Shown in pieces: positions 28,240 to 37,282 of a stretch of DNA of 52,631 nt. The stretch comes from Betaproteobacteria bacterium (GTDB lineage: Bacteria > Pseudomonadota > Gammaproteobacteria > Burkholderiales > Casimicrobiaceae): positions 56,485-109,115 of the forward strand of contig VBCG01000055.1 of assembly GCA_005881895.1 (NCBI GenBank), in the 5' to 3' direction. The notes beneath the pieces are model-generated. The model was given only the letters and a program-made list of their open reading frames with translations. It was not told the DNA's origin and did no database searches. Made by a program: the position numbers and the translations under genes. Every line of letters starts with the position of its first letter. The first letter of the stretch is position 1.

Positions 28240-29186
28240 TGCCCGGCCTCCCCCGCGTTGTCGTGTTGGGCGGCAGCGGGTTCGTCGGCAGCCATCTGAC
28301 GGCCGCGCTTTCCGCCGCGGCGTGGCGCGTCTTCGTCGTCGCGCGGAGTCGTGCACGAGCCCGTCATCTGTTGTTGCTGCCGACGGTTGAAGTCATTCAA
28401 GGCGATCCGCACGATGGCGCCGCAATGGCCAACCTGTTCCGCGGTGTCGATGCCGTCATCAACCTGATCGGCATCTTGAACGAGCGCGCGCCGCGGATCA
28501 CGTTCGAGCGAGTGCATGTGGAGCTCGCGCGCAACGTCGTCGCCGCGTGCCGGACCGCGAACGTGAGACGCCTGCTGCACATGAGTGCGCTCAATGCTGA
28601 CCGTTCGGGTCCCAGCCGCTATCTCAAGAGCAAGGGGGAGGCCGAGGAAATCGTGATGGCGTCCTCTCTCGCGTGGACGATCTTCCGTCCGTCGATCATC
28701 TTCGGGCGCGAGGATTCGTTTCTCAACATGTTCGCCAAGCTGATGCGCCATCTACCCGTGATCGCGCTGGCAGCACCCAATGCACGTTTCCAACCGGTTC
28801 ACGTGGCTGACGTCGTCCGCTGCTTCGTGCAGGCGCTTGCCGACGACGAAACGATTGGAAAACGCTTCAATCTCTGTGGCCCCAAGGTCTACACGTTGCA
28901 GAACCTGGTCGAATACGTGGGAGCGGTCACCGGCCTCCGGCGCCCCGTCATTCCGTTGGGACCGGCCTTATCGCAATTGTCGGCGCGCGTCCTCGAGCTC
29001 CTTCCCGGGCCCTTGATGACGCGCGACAACCTTGCATCGATGCAAAAGGACGCCGTATGCAATGGCGCGCTGCCGTCGCCGTTCGATTACATTCCGGTCG
29101 AGCTCGAGGCCATTGCGCCGCTGTATCTTTCGCCCAGCGCCATGCATAGCAAATACGATCGGATGCGCGCGCGGAGCGGTCAGTAA
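28239..29186 (+). CDS. NDUFA9-like atypical SDR protein
   Basis: 315 residues. [20 protein letters not shown] is an N-terminal NAD(P)-binding Rossmann motif; [20 protein letters not shown] and [20 protein letters not shown] match the complex I NDUFA9-like branch of atypical short-chain dehydrogenases. The SDR Tyr-x3-Lys motif is represented by [11 protein letters not shown]. The bacterial role is not established; a link to quinone or respiratory metabolism is suggested by the family and by coq7 nearby. It is coupled to slt by a TAATG overlap and precedes cca. Confidence 0.88.
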   Translation: MPGLPRVVVLGGSGFVGSHLTAALSAAAWRVFVVARSRARARHLLLLPTVEVIQGDPHDGAAMANLFRGVDAVINLIGILNERAPRITFERVHVELARNVVAACRTANVRRLLHMSALNADRSGPSRYLKSKGEAEEIVMASSLAWTIFRPSIIFGREDSFLNMFAKLMRHLPVIALAAPNARFQPVHVADVVRCFVQALADDETIGKRFNLCGPKVYTLQNLVEYVGAVTGLRRPVIPLGPALSQLSARVLELLPGPLMTRDNLASMQKDAVCNGALPSPFDYIPVELEAIAPLYLSPSAMHSKYDRMRARSGQ

Positions 29187-29212
29187 GTTCGGCCCAGCAG
29201 CGTCGACGATCG

Positions 29213-30448
29213 ATGCCTCGCGCCGAGCGGCAACCGTTTCGCGTCTACCGCGTAGGCGGCTCGGTGCGCGATGAGCTTCTGGGACGCGAGCACGGTGACC
29301 GTGATTGGGTCGTCGTCGGCGCCACGCCCGAGATGATGACGGCGTCGGGATTCAAGCCCGTCGGCAGCGACTTCCCCGTATTCCTGCATCCGGAGACCCG
29401 CGAGGAATACGCGCTCGCGCGTACCGAGCGCAAACACGGACGCGGCTACCGCGGATTCGAATTCTTTGCTTCGCCCGAGGTGACGCTTGCCGACGATCTC
29501 GCGCGGCGCGACCTCACGATCAACGCGATGGCGCGCGATGAAGACGGCACGCTGATCGACCCGTACGGCGGCGAGGCTGACTTGCGTGCGGAAATCCTGC
29601 GGCATGTATCGCCTGCGTTTGTCGAAGATCCGCTCCGCGTGTTGCGCGTCGCCCGCTTCGCCGCGCGTTTCGGGTTCAAAGTTGCGCGCGAGACGAAGCA
29701 ACTGATGCGCAAGATCGTCGCGTCGGGCGAGCTCGAGACGATCGCACCCGAACGGATCTGGCAGGAAGTAGCGCGCGGACTCACGGAGCCGCATCCTGCG
29801 CGAATGCTCGCAGTGTTGCGGGCGTGCGGCGCACTTGCGCGGCTCCTTCCCGAGATCGATCGCTTGTTCGGCGTGAGGGTTGCACTTTCGCCGCGCCGGC
29901 AAATCGATGCCGGAACGCATCTCGAACGCGCCGTCGATTGGGCTGCCGCGCACGCGCTTTCGCTCCCGGCGCGATACGCGGTTCTCGTGCACGACTTTGC
30001 AGCGGCACGCAGCCGAGCCGATCTGCGCGCACGCGTTGGACGCGCGGAGTCGCTTTCCGCCCGGCTTAAAGTGCCGGTCGAGTGTCGCGATGCCGCGCGG
30101 CTCGTCGAACGTTCGCAGGCGGAAGTCGACCGCGCGGCGCAGCTGGCGCCCGCGTCGTTATTGGATTTGCTGCAATCGGCCGATGCGCTTCGGCGCCCGG
30201 AGCGACTGGCGACGTTGCTCGCCGCGTGTGAGGCGATCGCCTGTTCGATTCCGCGCGCTTCCCAAGCGTATCCGCCTGCCGGCCTGCTGCGCGAGGCGCT
30301 CCGCGTTGTGTCGTCGGTCAACACCGGCGCGATTGCCAAGGCATCCAAGGCTGGAAGAGCGACCGTGCGCACGCGCGACGGCGGCATTGCCAAGGCGATC
30401 CGCGCTGCACGCATCGAAGCGCTGCGCGAATGGAAATGCAGAAGCTAA
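29213..30448 (+). CDS. cca: CCA tRNA nucleotidyltransferase with altered HD domain
   Basis: 411 residues. It adds or repairs the 3' CCA of tRNA. The nucleotidyltransferase head is intact: [15 protein letters not shown], the DxD in [10 protein letters not shown], and [20 protein letters not shown], then [16 protein letters not shown]. The C-terminal HD domain of multifunctional Cca enzymes is changed. THLERAVDW and LVHDFAAA (His260-Asp261) remain, but the following GHGP-type His segment is replaced by [20 protein letters not shown], about 8 residues shorter than E. coli Cca. The phosphatase/2',3'-phosphodiesterase activities are therefore doubtful; CCA addition should persist. It is convergent with coq7, with one base between stops. 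Confidence 0.93.
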   Translation: MPRAERQPFRVYRVGGSVRDELLGREHGDRDWVVVGATPEMMTASGFKPVGSDFPVFLHPETREEYALARTERKHGRGYRGFEFFASPEVTLADDLARRDLTINAMARDEDGTLIDPYGGEADLRAEILRHVSPAFVEDPLRVLRVARFAARFGFKVARETKQLMRKIVASGELETIAPERIWQEVARGLTEPHPARMLAVLRACGALARLLPEIDRLFGVRVALSPRRQIDAGTHLERAVDWAAAHALSLPARYAVLVHDFAAARSRADLRARVGRAESLSARLKVPVECRDAARLVERSQAEVDRAAQLAPASLLDLLQSADALRRPERLATLLAACEAIACSIPRASQAYPPAGLLREALRVVSSVNTGAIAKASKAGRATVRTRDGGIAKAIRAARIEALREWKCRS

Positions 30449-30449
30449 C

Positions 30450-31070
30450 TTAAATGCGGTACGCAATCGCACGCATGACGTCGGCCGCGCGCCGCATCAG
30501 ATACTTGACCGGAGAAGGAACCGGCGCCGCCCCCGCTTCGAGCGCCATCGCGCCGTGACGCACCTCGTCGTCGCGCATCTGCTCGACGATGGCGAGGCTC
30601 TTGGTGTCGGCGGCCGGCAGACGATCGATGTGACCGGTCAAATGCTCCTCGACCTGTCGCTCGGTCTCGACGACGAATCCGAGATTGGTCCGATCGCCGG
30701 CAAAGCCCGCCGCGACGCCGATCGCGAAAGCGCCGGCATACCAGAGCGGATTGAGTAGCGATGTGCGGTCGCCCAGCGCAGCGAGGCGCTGCTGCGTCCA
30801 CGCGAGGTGATCCTCTTCGTCGCGCGCTGCGGCCGCAAAGCGTTCCTTGATCGCAGGGTCGCGCGCGACGAGCGCTTGTGCCGCGTAAAGCGCCTGTGCG
30901 CACACTTCGCCGGTGTGGTTGACGCGCATCAATCCTCCGGCTTGCCGTCGCTGCTCCGGCGAGAGCTCCGGCTCGGGCAGATTCTCGCCGGGGGCCAGGC
31001 GCGTCGGCTGTACGTTACCGGAAAGCGTGCGCAACGCGCGGTCGAAGCCGATGATCAGCGAATCGATCAT
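30450..31070 (-). CDS. coq7: Demethoxyubiquinone hydroxylase
   Basis: 206 residues. Coq7 is a membrane-associated diiron monooxygenase that hydroxylates demethoxyubiquinol in ubiquinone synthesis. The ligands appear as four helices: [44 protein letters not shown] and [16 protein letters not shown] 31070 gives the usual family length; the longer frame to 31178 adds an Arg-rich leader with no family likeness. It implies aerobic respiration with ubiquinone. Confidence 0.96.
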   Translation of the reverse strand: MIDSLIIGFDRALRTLSGNVQPTRLAPGENLPEPELSPEQRRQAGGLMRVNHTGEVCAQALYAAQALVARDPAIKERFAAAARDEEDHLAWTQQRLAALGDRTSLLNPLWYAGAFAIGVAAGFAGDRTNLGFVVETERQVEEHLTGHIDRLPAADTKSLAIVEQMRDDEVRHGAMALEAGAAPVPSPVKYLMRRAADVMRAIAYRI

Positions 31071-31264
31071 CTGAGCATGATAACGCGTTCGTTTCTGTCG
31101 AAGCGGGATGAGCCGCTGCGCGAGGGGCTTCGGCGTGGCGCAAATCAGGTCGTCAAAGCGGGACAGCCCGACGCTCACGGCCGCGCCGGGTACGCGTAGG
31201 AAACTTCGGTTGCGGACATGCGAGCGCAGTGACGTGCCCTGTCCGCTGCCTTCGACAGACGAGC

Positions 31265-31291
31265 AAAAAAACGGGCACCCGAAGGCGCCCG
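31265..31291 (-). terminator. Rho-independent terminator of the porin gene
   Basis: On the minus strand, CGGGCGCC–TTCG–GGTGCCCG forms an 8-bp stem (one G·U pair) with a UUCG tetraloop closed by C–G, followed at once by seven T. It lies 25–52 bp after the porin stop codon. Confidence 0.93.
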
Positions 31292-31316
31292 CGATTTCGT
31301 TGCTGTGGTTCGAAGC

Positions 31317-32570
31317 TTAGAACAGATGGATCATGCCAAGTACGATACCTTGTGGCTTGCCGTTGCTGCCGCAAGTCGGTTGCGACGTCGTGCAGCTCGT
31401 ATTGATCGTGTACGAGTTGATGTTGAACGTGTACGCCGCGTTGCGATCGTTGTTCAGCTTGACGTAGCCCGCGTAGACCTGCGTGCGCTTCGACAGCGGA
31501 TACGTGTAGCTGACTTCCCACTGTTGCGACTTGGTATCGGTGCCCTTCGTCAGACCGCCGACGCGAGACCCGTCCGGTGCGCTGCCTTTGCCGGACAGCG
31601 CATCGCCGAAGAATGCGTACAGAGCGCCCGGACCGATCGGTGCGGTCGCGCTGATGCCCCAGAAGTCGCGCTTCAGCTTTGCGAGACTTGTCGACGTCGT
31701 GGCGGCCGTCTGCGGAACTTCATACTCGAGGCGTTCGTAAACGAGCGCCGGACGAATGACGCCGAAGTTGTACGCACCCGTGACGGTGACGGCGTAATCG
31801 TCCGCGTTGACCGTGCCGCCCGTGACCGCATAGTTGCGGACCTTGACGTTGCGCTCGTAGCCGATGCCCGCTTGAATCGGACCGTTGTTGTAGTAGCCGG
31901 CGATACCGAACACATACGCATGACGCAGTTCAGACGCGTGGTCGCCGTTGTCGCCGCCGAGAAGTGGGTTGGCCGCATTGGCGGATGGACCGATGTTGTC
32001 GGCAAAGCCCGACGAGTCGCGAAGCGACACTTGCGCGCTGTAGTTGAAGCCGCTGTACACCGGCGAGTCGTAGCGGAGCGAGTTGCCGAGGCGAGCGTCG
32101 AAACCGCCGCCGAACTTCGACAGCGTGCCCTGCGACCACAAGTCCGCCGTCGACAGGATCGACGTCGTGTACGTCGGGACGTTACCGAAGATCGGATGCA
32201 GATCGTCGTAGGGCATCAGGAACTTGCCCATCTTGAACGTGCCCCAACCGCCTTGCAGGCCGACGAACGTTTCGCGGCTCGCGAAGCCTGACGTCGAGCT
32301 GTTACCTGTATCCCCTGAAACGTTCTGCTCGATCTGGAAAATGGCGTTCAAACCGCCGCCCAACGATTCCGTGCCACGAACGCCAAGACGCGACGAGTTC
32401 GAGCTCAGACGTGAGACGGTCGGGTTCGACCCGTCGGCCTGTCTGCCGTTGACCAATTCGTAATCGACATTCAGCCGGCCGTACAGTGTGACGTTCGCGG
32501 TTTGTGCTTGCGCAGCCAACGGGGCTGCAAGCACGCCCGCGACGGCGACGGCGACGAGCTTCTTGTTCAT
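31317..32570 (-). CDS. Gram-negative porin, Burkholderiales type
   Basis: 417 residues of an outer-membrane trimeric porin. Signal peptide KKLVAVAVAGVLAAPLAAQA is followed by the typical mature start QTANVTLYGRLNVDYE, then SSRLGVRGTESLGGGLNAIF and FVGLQGGWGTFKMGKFLMP; the eyelet loop follows. The C-terminus IVLGMIHLF ends in the Phe needed for barrel assembly. GAGGAGAG lies shortly before ATG 32570, and a strong terminator follows, so it is a single-gene transcript. Pore selectivity cannot be read from sequence. Confidence 0.96.
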   Translation of the reverse strand: MNKKLVAVAVAGVLAAPLAAQAQTANVTLYGRLNVDYELVNGRQADGSNPTVSRLSSNSSRLGVRGTESLGGGLNAIFQIEQNVSGDTGNSSTSGFASRETFVGLQGGWGTFKMGKFLMPYDDLHPIFGNVPTYTTSILSTADLWSQGTLSKFGGGFDARLGNSLRYDSPVYSGFNYSAQVSLRDSSGFADNIGPSANAANPLLGGDNGDHASELRHAYVFGIAGYYNNGPIQAGIGYERNVKVRNYAVTGGTVNADDYAVTVTGAYNFGVIRPALVYERLEYEVPQTAATTSTSLAKLKRDFWGISATAPIGPGALYAFFGDALSGKGSAPDGSRVGGLTKGTDTKSQQWEVSYTYPLSKRTQVYAGYVKLNNDRNAAYTFNINSYTINTSCTTSQPTCGSNGKPQGIVLGMIHLF

Positions 32571-32978
32571 TGAGTCTCTCCTCTAACGGATAAAATTGGC
32601 AAGGAATCGAGCTTTTTGCGCCTGCCATCGAAACCTTCTCAGGACACTCGAGAAGTTGCGACCCATTGTGCCAAAGCGGGGAAACCATTGGCAAGCCGAC
32701 TCGTGGACCGAATGTTGGTCGTTCGGGCGCTGTTGTGCCGAAACAACATCGGGACATGGCGGGCGTCCGCGATTCATCGCGGAATCCGTTCCGGAACCTG
32801 CTCGAAGTGTGGGCTGCAACCGCATGAATAACAATACTAAAATCGCTAAGCAATCGCTGATTATTGCCCGAATAGCCGGAAGCGCTTTTTTCCCGCTGTT
32901 TACTTCGCTCCGAAGCGGCTTAGGCGAGGACCTTGATTGTCTGCCGATGTGCGCTAAACACGCCAATGGAACACGTGC
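32571..32978. other. Intergenic region between porin and glycan genes
   Basis: This 408-bp gap separates divergent genes. It holds the porin leader with AGAGGAG beside 32573–32580 and a short inverted repeat CTTCTC...GAGAAG near 32635–32655. An AT-richer stretch around 32822–32890 probably contains the promoter for the plus-strand glycan genes. A 128-codon frame at 32596–32982 looks random. No RNA gene was recognised. Confidence 0.6.
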
Positions 32979-33992
32979 ATGAATGCCGTTGGTTTTGCGG
33001 TGATCGGCATCGCCTTCGCATTGAGCGTTGGCACCGTCGCCGTACTCGCGCACCTCGCGGCGCGTCTTCCGCAAGACGCGCCCAATCATCGTTCGCTGCA
33101 TATTCGAGCGGTGCCGCGTGCAGGCGGCTATGCGATTTGGGCAGGCTTTCTGCCCGCGGCATTCTGGTATCCACCCCCATTTCCGGGCGGCATCGTCGGA
33201 TGGTTTCTGCCCTGGCTTGCGTTGGTGATGATCTCGGCACTGGATGATATGCGCGGCGTTGCCGTCAGCGTCCGCCTTTGCCTGCATGCGCTCGCCGCGC
33301 TGTGGACCGCGAGCTGGATGTGGCTCGATTCGCCCCGCGCCCCGGGCGCCGACGTCGTGAGTGCGTTGATCGCAATCGCCGCAATAGCACTCGCAATAAC
33401 TTGGGCAAGCAATCTTTACAACTTCATGGACGGGAGCGACGGTCTTTGCGCGACGATGACATTCGTTGGATTTGGCGCGCTCGGCGCCGCCGCGTTGCCA
33501 GCCGGTGATGCAGCAGTCGCGTACTTAGCTCTTGCCGCCGCGACGGTGCCGTTTCTCGTCGTCAACCGGCCGCGCGCAACGATGTTTCTCGGCGACGTAG
33601 GGTCGATTCCGCTCGGGTTTCTCGCTGCGAGCTTCGGGATTGGCGGCACGATCACCGGCCTTTGGCCCGCATGGTTCCCGGCGCTCGTGTTTCTTCCTTT
33701 CATTGCCGACGCGACGGCCACGCTCGTCCGCCGGATTGCGCGCGGCGATCGCATCGCTGCATCGCATCGCGATCACTATTATCAGCGGCTCAATCGCCTG
33801 GGCGCCGGTCACGCTGGAACGCTTTCGATCTATGCGCTGTTGATGGCGGGAACCGCGGCAACTGCGCTGGGCTGTCTGCTGGCCCCGCCAATCTGGGGAA
33901 CCGTCGCTTTAGGGGTATGGTGCGTTGTATGCTTCATGCTGTTCGCCGGAATTGATTATCATTGGCGCAAGAACAACCCCACTCCGCAATGA
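32979..33992 (+). CDS. Polyprenyl-phosphate sugar-1-phosphate transferase (WecA/WbpL-like)
   Basis: 337 residues, about 10–11 transmembrane helices. It belongs to the MraY/WecA family that moves a sugar-1-phosphate onto undecaprenyl phosphate to start glycan synthesis at the inner membrane. DAPNHRSLHIRAVPRAGG, the ALDD of MISALDDMRG, NLYNFMDGSDGLC, MFLGDVGSIPLGF and SHRDHYYQRL are the family motifs. Its pairing with a WbpM-like gene resembles wbpL–wbpM, where an N-acetylated amino sugar starts the O-antigen. The sugar is not provable from sequence. The stop overlaps the next start (ATGA). Confidence 0.93.
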   Translation: MNAVGFAVIGIAFALSVGTVAVLAHLAARLPQDAPNHRSLHIRAVPRAGGYAIWAGFLPAAFWYPPPFPGGIVGWFLPWLALVMISALDDMRGVAVSVRLCLHALAALWTASWMWLDSPRAPGADVVSALIAIAAIALAITWASNLYNFMDGSDGLCATMTFVGFGALGAAALPAGDAAVAYLALAAATVPFLVVNRPRATMFLGDVGSIPLGFLAASFGIGGTITGLWPAWFPALVFLPFIADATATLVRRIARGDRIAASHRDHYYQRLNRLGAGHAGTLSIYALLMAGTAATALGCLLAPPIWGTVALGVWCVVCFMLFAGIDYHWRKNNPTPQ

Positions 33993-35896
33993 CTTTCGGC
34001 TTCAATTGGCGCGCGTCGCTCGCCTTCATCCACGACGTTTGCGCCGCGGCGCTCGCGTGGATGGCGATCTTCTGGTTGCGCTTCAACCTCGATGTACACG
34101 ATCCGTACGTCGGCGACGCCTGGCGCACGCTCGTCTGGATTCTGCCGCTGCAGGCGACGATATTCTTGGCACTCGGTCTTTACCGGGGATTGTGGCGCTT
34201 CGCGAGCATCCTCGATGTGCAGCGCATCGTGCTCGCGGCGGCGTTGGGCGCGATCCTGATTCCGCTCGTGCTCGTGATGTTGCAGCTGCAAACGGTCGTC
34301 CCCAGAAGCGTGCTCGTGCTCTATCCGATCGTGCTGATCTTCTTGATGGCGGGATCGCGTTTTGCCTATCGTGTCTGGAAAGAGCATCGGCTGTATAGCC
34401 CGCTGGCAGCGTTGGGTGAGCCCGTTCTGATCGTAGGCGCGGGGGAAGCGGGCGCGCGGCTGACCGAGGAAATGGCGCGGAGCCGGCAATGGCGTGTCGT
34501 CGGCCTATTGGACGATGACGCGGCCAAGCACGGACGATTGCTTCGCAATGTGAGCGTGCTGGGTCCGATCGCCGATCTGCCGTTCTGGACGCGCCGTTAC
34601 GGCGTGCGCAAGGTCATCATCGCGTTGCCGTCGACGAATCATGCGGTGCGCCGCCGTGTCGCCGAACGTTGCGCCGCGGCGGGCGTCGAGGCGCTGACGG
34701 TTCCTTCGTACGAGGAGCTGATCTCCGGCCGCTTTCCGCTGACGATGCTGCGTAACGTCGAGGCCGACGATTTGCTCGGGCGCGATCCGGTGAAGCTCGA
34801 CAACGCCGGTCTGGCGGAATGGCTCGGCAATCGTGTCGTCATGGTGACAGGCGCGGGCGGCTCGATCGGCGCCGAGCTCGCGCGACAGATCGCGCGCTTC
34901 CGTCCCGCGCGACTCGTTCTGTTCGACATTTCCGAAGCGGCGCTTTACGAAATCCAGATGGCGCTCGCCGACGCATTTCCGCAGCTGCCGATGTCGCCGA
35001 TCGTCGGCGACATCAAGCACGAAGCGTTGGTCGACGATGTGCTCGCCCGCGAGAAGCCGGACGTGATCTTTCACGCGGGTGCGTACAAGCACGTCCCCTT
35101 GATGGAGGAGACCAACGCGTGGCAAGCCGTACGGAACAACGCCTATGGGACATGGGTGCTCGCACGTTCAGCGGCGGCGGCGAAGGTCGAGAAGTTCGTC
35201 CTCGTGTCAACCGACAAAGCGGTCAATCCGACGTCGGTCATGGGTGCGACGAAACGCTTTGCCGAAATCGTTTGCCAGAGTCTGCAAGGCAACGGCACGC
35301 AATTCGTTCTCGTTCGCTTCGGCAATGTCTTCGGCAGCGCGGGTAGCGTGATCCCGCGTTTTCAGGAGCAGATCGCGCGAGGTGGTCCGGTCACGGTCAC
35401 GCATCCCGATATCACACGCTTCTTCATGTCGCTGTCAGAGGCCACGCAGCTTTTGCTGCAGGCGGGATTGCAAGGCAAGGGCGGCGAGATTCTCGTGCTC
35501 GACATGGGCGAGCCCGTGCGTATCGTCGACCTGGCGCGCGATTTGATTCGTCTGTACGGCGCGGATCCCGATCGAGTCGCCGTCGTGTTCACCGGATTGC
35601 GGCCGGGCGAAAAACTTTATGAGGAGCCGCTCGCGTCCGAGGAAGCTTCGAAAGCGACGCCGCACCCGAAACTCCGCATCGCGCAGGCGCGCGAAGCGAA
35701 TCGCGATGCCGTCGGCCAAATGGTCGCGTGGTGCGAACGCGATCGCGCCGCCGACGATGCCGAAGTCCGCGCGCGCTTGAAAGCGTGGATCCCCGAGTAC
35801 GCGCCGCCCGCCGGCGCGCCGGTGAAGCCGTTTCCTATCGAATTGCCTACCGAAGCGGCTGTTCCGTTGCCGCTGCGTGCCCCGCGGCGGCGTTAG
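33989..35896 (+). CDS. Nucleotide-sugar 4,6-dehydratase/epimerase (WbpM/CapD type)
   Basis: 635 residues. Four transmembrane helices at the N-terminus (FIHDVCAAALAWMAIFWLRF onward) are followed by a CoA-binding-like Rossmann domain (PVLIVGAGEAGARLTEEMAR) and the catalytic domain: VMVTGAGGSIGAELARQIAR, VFDVIFHAGAYKHVPLMEE-type segment, and STDKAVNPTSVMGATKR, where Met-Gly-Ala-Thr-Lys represents the altered catalytic motif of the WbpM/FlaA1 group. It makes 4-keto-6-deoxy amino sugars from UDP-GlcNAc. It is coupled to the upstream transferase. Its 3' end overlaps the convergent O-antigen ligase by 50 bp. Confidence 0.93.
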   Translation: MTFGFNWRASLAFIHDVCAAALAWMAIFWLRFNLDVHDPYVGDAWRTLVWILPLQATIFLALGLYRGLWRFASILDVQRIVLAAALGAILIPLVLVMLQLQTVVPRSVLVLYPIVLIFLMAGSRFAYRVWKEHRLYSPLAALGEPVLIVGAGEAGARLTEEMARSRQWRVVGLLDDDAAKHGRLLRNVSVLGPIADLPFWTRRYGVRKVIIALPSTNHAVRRRVAERCAAAGVEALTVPSYEELISGRFPLTMLRNVEADDLLGRDPVKLDNAGLAEWLGNRVVMVTGAGGSIGAELARQIARFRPARLVLFDISEAALYEIQMALADAFPQLPMSPIVGDIKHEALVDDVLAREKPDVIFHAGAYKHVPLMEETNAWQAVRNNAYGTWVLARSAAAAKVEKFVLVSTDKAVNPTSVMGATKRFAEIVCQSLQGNGTQFVLVRFGNVFGSAGSVIPRFQEQIARGGPVTVTHPDITRFFMSLSEATQLLLQAGLQGKGGEILVLDMGEPVRIVDLARDLIRLYGADPDRVAVVFTGLRPGEKLYEEPLASEEASKATPHPKLRIAQAREANRDAVGQMVAWCERDRAADDAEVRARLKAWIPEYAPPAGAPVKPFPIELPTEAAVPLPLRAPRRR

Positions 35897-37184
35897 CGAT
35901 GCGGGGTTCGGACGGCAGCGCTACCGTCCGGGCGCGTTGCTGTTGCCGATAGGAAAGCCAGATGCCGAGGAGCATGAACGCGAGCAAGCCATGCTCGTCA
36001 TGCAAGGTCGTATTGAACAATCCGATGCAGATCGATGCCACAAGCGCCGATGCAGCGCCGGTCCAATTCAGCCAGTAGAGCGGCGGATCACGTGCACGCG
36101 GCAATGCGGCTAGCAGGCTCGTTGCCCACGCGACCAACAATAGAGCAAGGAGCGCAACGCCCAGCAGACCGCGGCCTGCGAGCGTATTGAGATACAGGCT
36201 GTGCGCGTGCGACGTGCCGACGAAAGTCGCTGTGTCGTAATCATCGCCGCGCGCGTTCTCCCAGCGCCGAATCTGCTCGGCGTTGATGCGAGCGAAGTTG
36301 TCGCCGCCGATGCCGAATATCGGATACGCACGCCACGCAATGACCGCTTGCTGCCAGATTGGGGAGCGCTCGTTCAACAGCGGCGACGCGCTCGCTTTTG
36401 CATACTCCTGTTTGCGGCGCATGTCCGTGTCGAACCGCGCGACTACCGTCACAAAGGCGGCCGTCACGATCACGACCCAGATGAAAAAGCGCGGCGAATG
36501 ACGTAGCCACAACAGGCCGAAGGCCAGCGCACCGATCATCGCCGTCGCCGCGGCAGAGCGACTGCCGGCGGCGAACAGCGCGCCCAGGAGAATCGCCATT
36601 TCGATGAGGGACAGCGTACGTAACCAAAGTCGCATCGAGCGCCAATACGCAGACACGGCGCCCAGCAACGTGCCGAAGCAGATGACGATGTAGATGACGC
36701 TTTGGTTGACGTGGCCGACGGAATTCAACTGAATGCCCTCGTAGCTGTGCGGCCACGCCAGCGCAGCGAGTGCCCAGATCGTTGCAATGGCGACTCCAAC
36801 CTGCAGCGCGACGTGCAATCGCAGCCATTGCGCAGCGCCGTATCCGCTGCGCTTGATGAACCATAAGATCGATGCCATCCGGAACATGTCGCGGCAGCCG
36901 CGCCATTCGTCGGCGTGCATGCCGGCGAATGCGGCACCGAGCACGGTGCCTGCGAGCCAGATCGCCAGAACGGTGTCCCAACTGTCCCAGCGTCCGCCCA
37001 GTGCCTGCCATGACCAGCCGTTGCGCAGCCGGTTGGCATACCACGCCGCGGCATAGAGCCCCCACAGAATGTTCTTCACGCCTTCGAACATCGGCAGCGC
37101 TAGCGCGAGCCCCAGGAGCAGCGCGACCTCAAGCGCAGGACCGTCGAACGAAGAGGCGAATGGCGAAAAGGAACGAAAGCGCAT
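35847..37184 (-). CDS. O-antigen ligase family membrane protein
   Basis: 445 residues with about 12 hydrophobic segments (VALLLGLALALPMFEGVKNI, VIYIVICFGTLLGAVSAYW) and a large periplasmic loop containing YPIFGIGGDNFARINAEQIR and TSHAHSLYLNTLAGRGLLGV, the signature of the WaaL/Wzy_C family. It joins O-antigen or a capsule-like polymer to lipid A-core, or polymerises it. It is the last gene of the minus-strand LPS run, 98 bp after the DUF4254 gene. The ATG start lacks a clear ribosome binding site. Confidence 0.9.
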   Translation of the reverse strand: MRFRSFSPFASSFDGPALEVALLLGLALALPMFEGVKNILWGLYAAAWYANRLRNGWSWQALGGRWDSWDTVLAIWLAGTVLGAAFAGMHADEWRGCRDMFRMASILWFIKRSGYGAAQWLRLHVALQVGVAIATIWALAALAWPHSYEGIQLNSVGHVNQSVIYIVICFGTLLGAVSAYWRSMRLWLRTLSLIEMAILLGALFAAGSRSAAATAMIGALAFGLLWLRHSPRFFIWVVIVTAAFVTVVARFDTDMRRKQEYAKASASPLLNERSPIWQQAVIAWRAYPIFGIGGDNFARINAEQIRRWENARGDDYDTATFVGTSHAHSLYLNTLAGRGLLGVALLALLLVAWATSLLAALPRARDPPLYWLNWTGAASALVASICIGLFNTTLHDEHGLLAFMLLGIWLSYRQQQRARTVALPSEPRIANAAAGHAAATEQPLR

Positions 37185-37282
37185 CGAAAGGGACGTGCAG
37201 CGGCGACACCGACGGGCTGTCGGGACGGGCAGGATTATAAGCGCCGCCGGTGGCGGTCAGAACTCGCGCCGCCAAAGCACCG

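Noticed and set aside
32596-32982. 128-codon frame in the porin upstream region
   Set aside because: No motif, atypical composition, no ribosome binding site, and it covers the expected promoter region.
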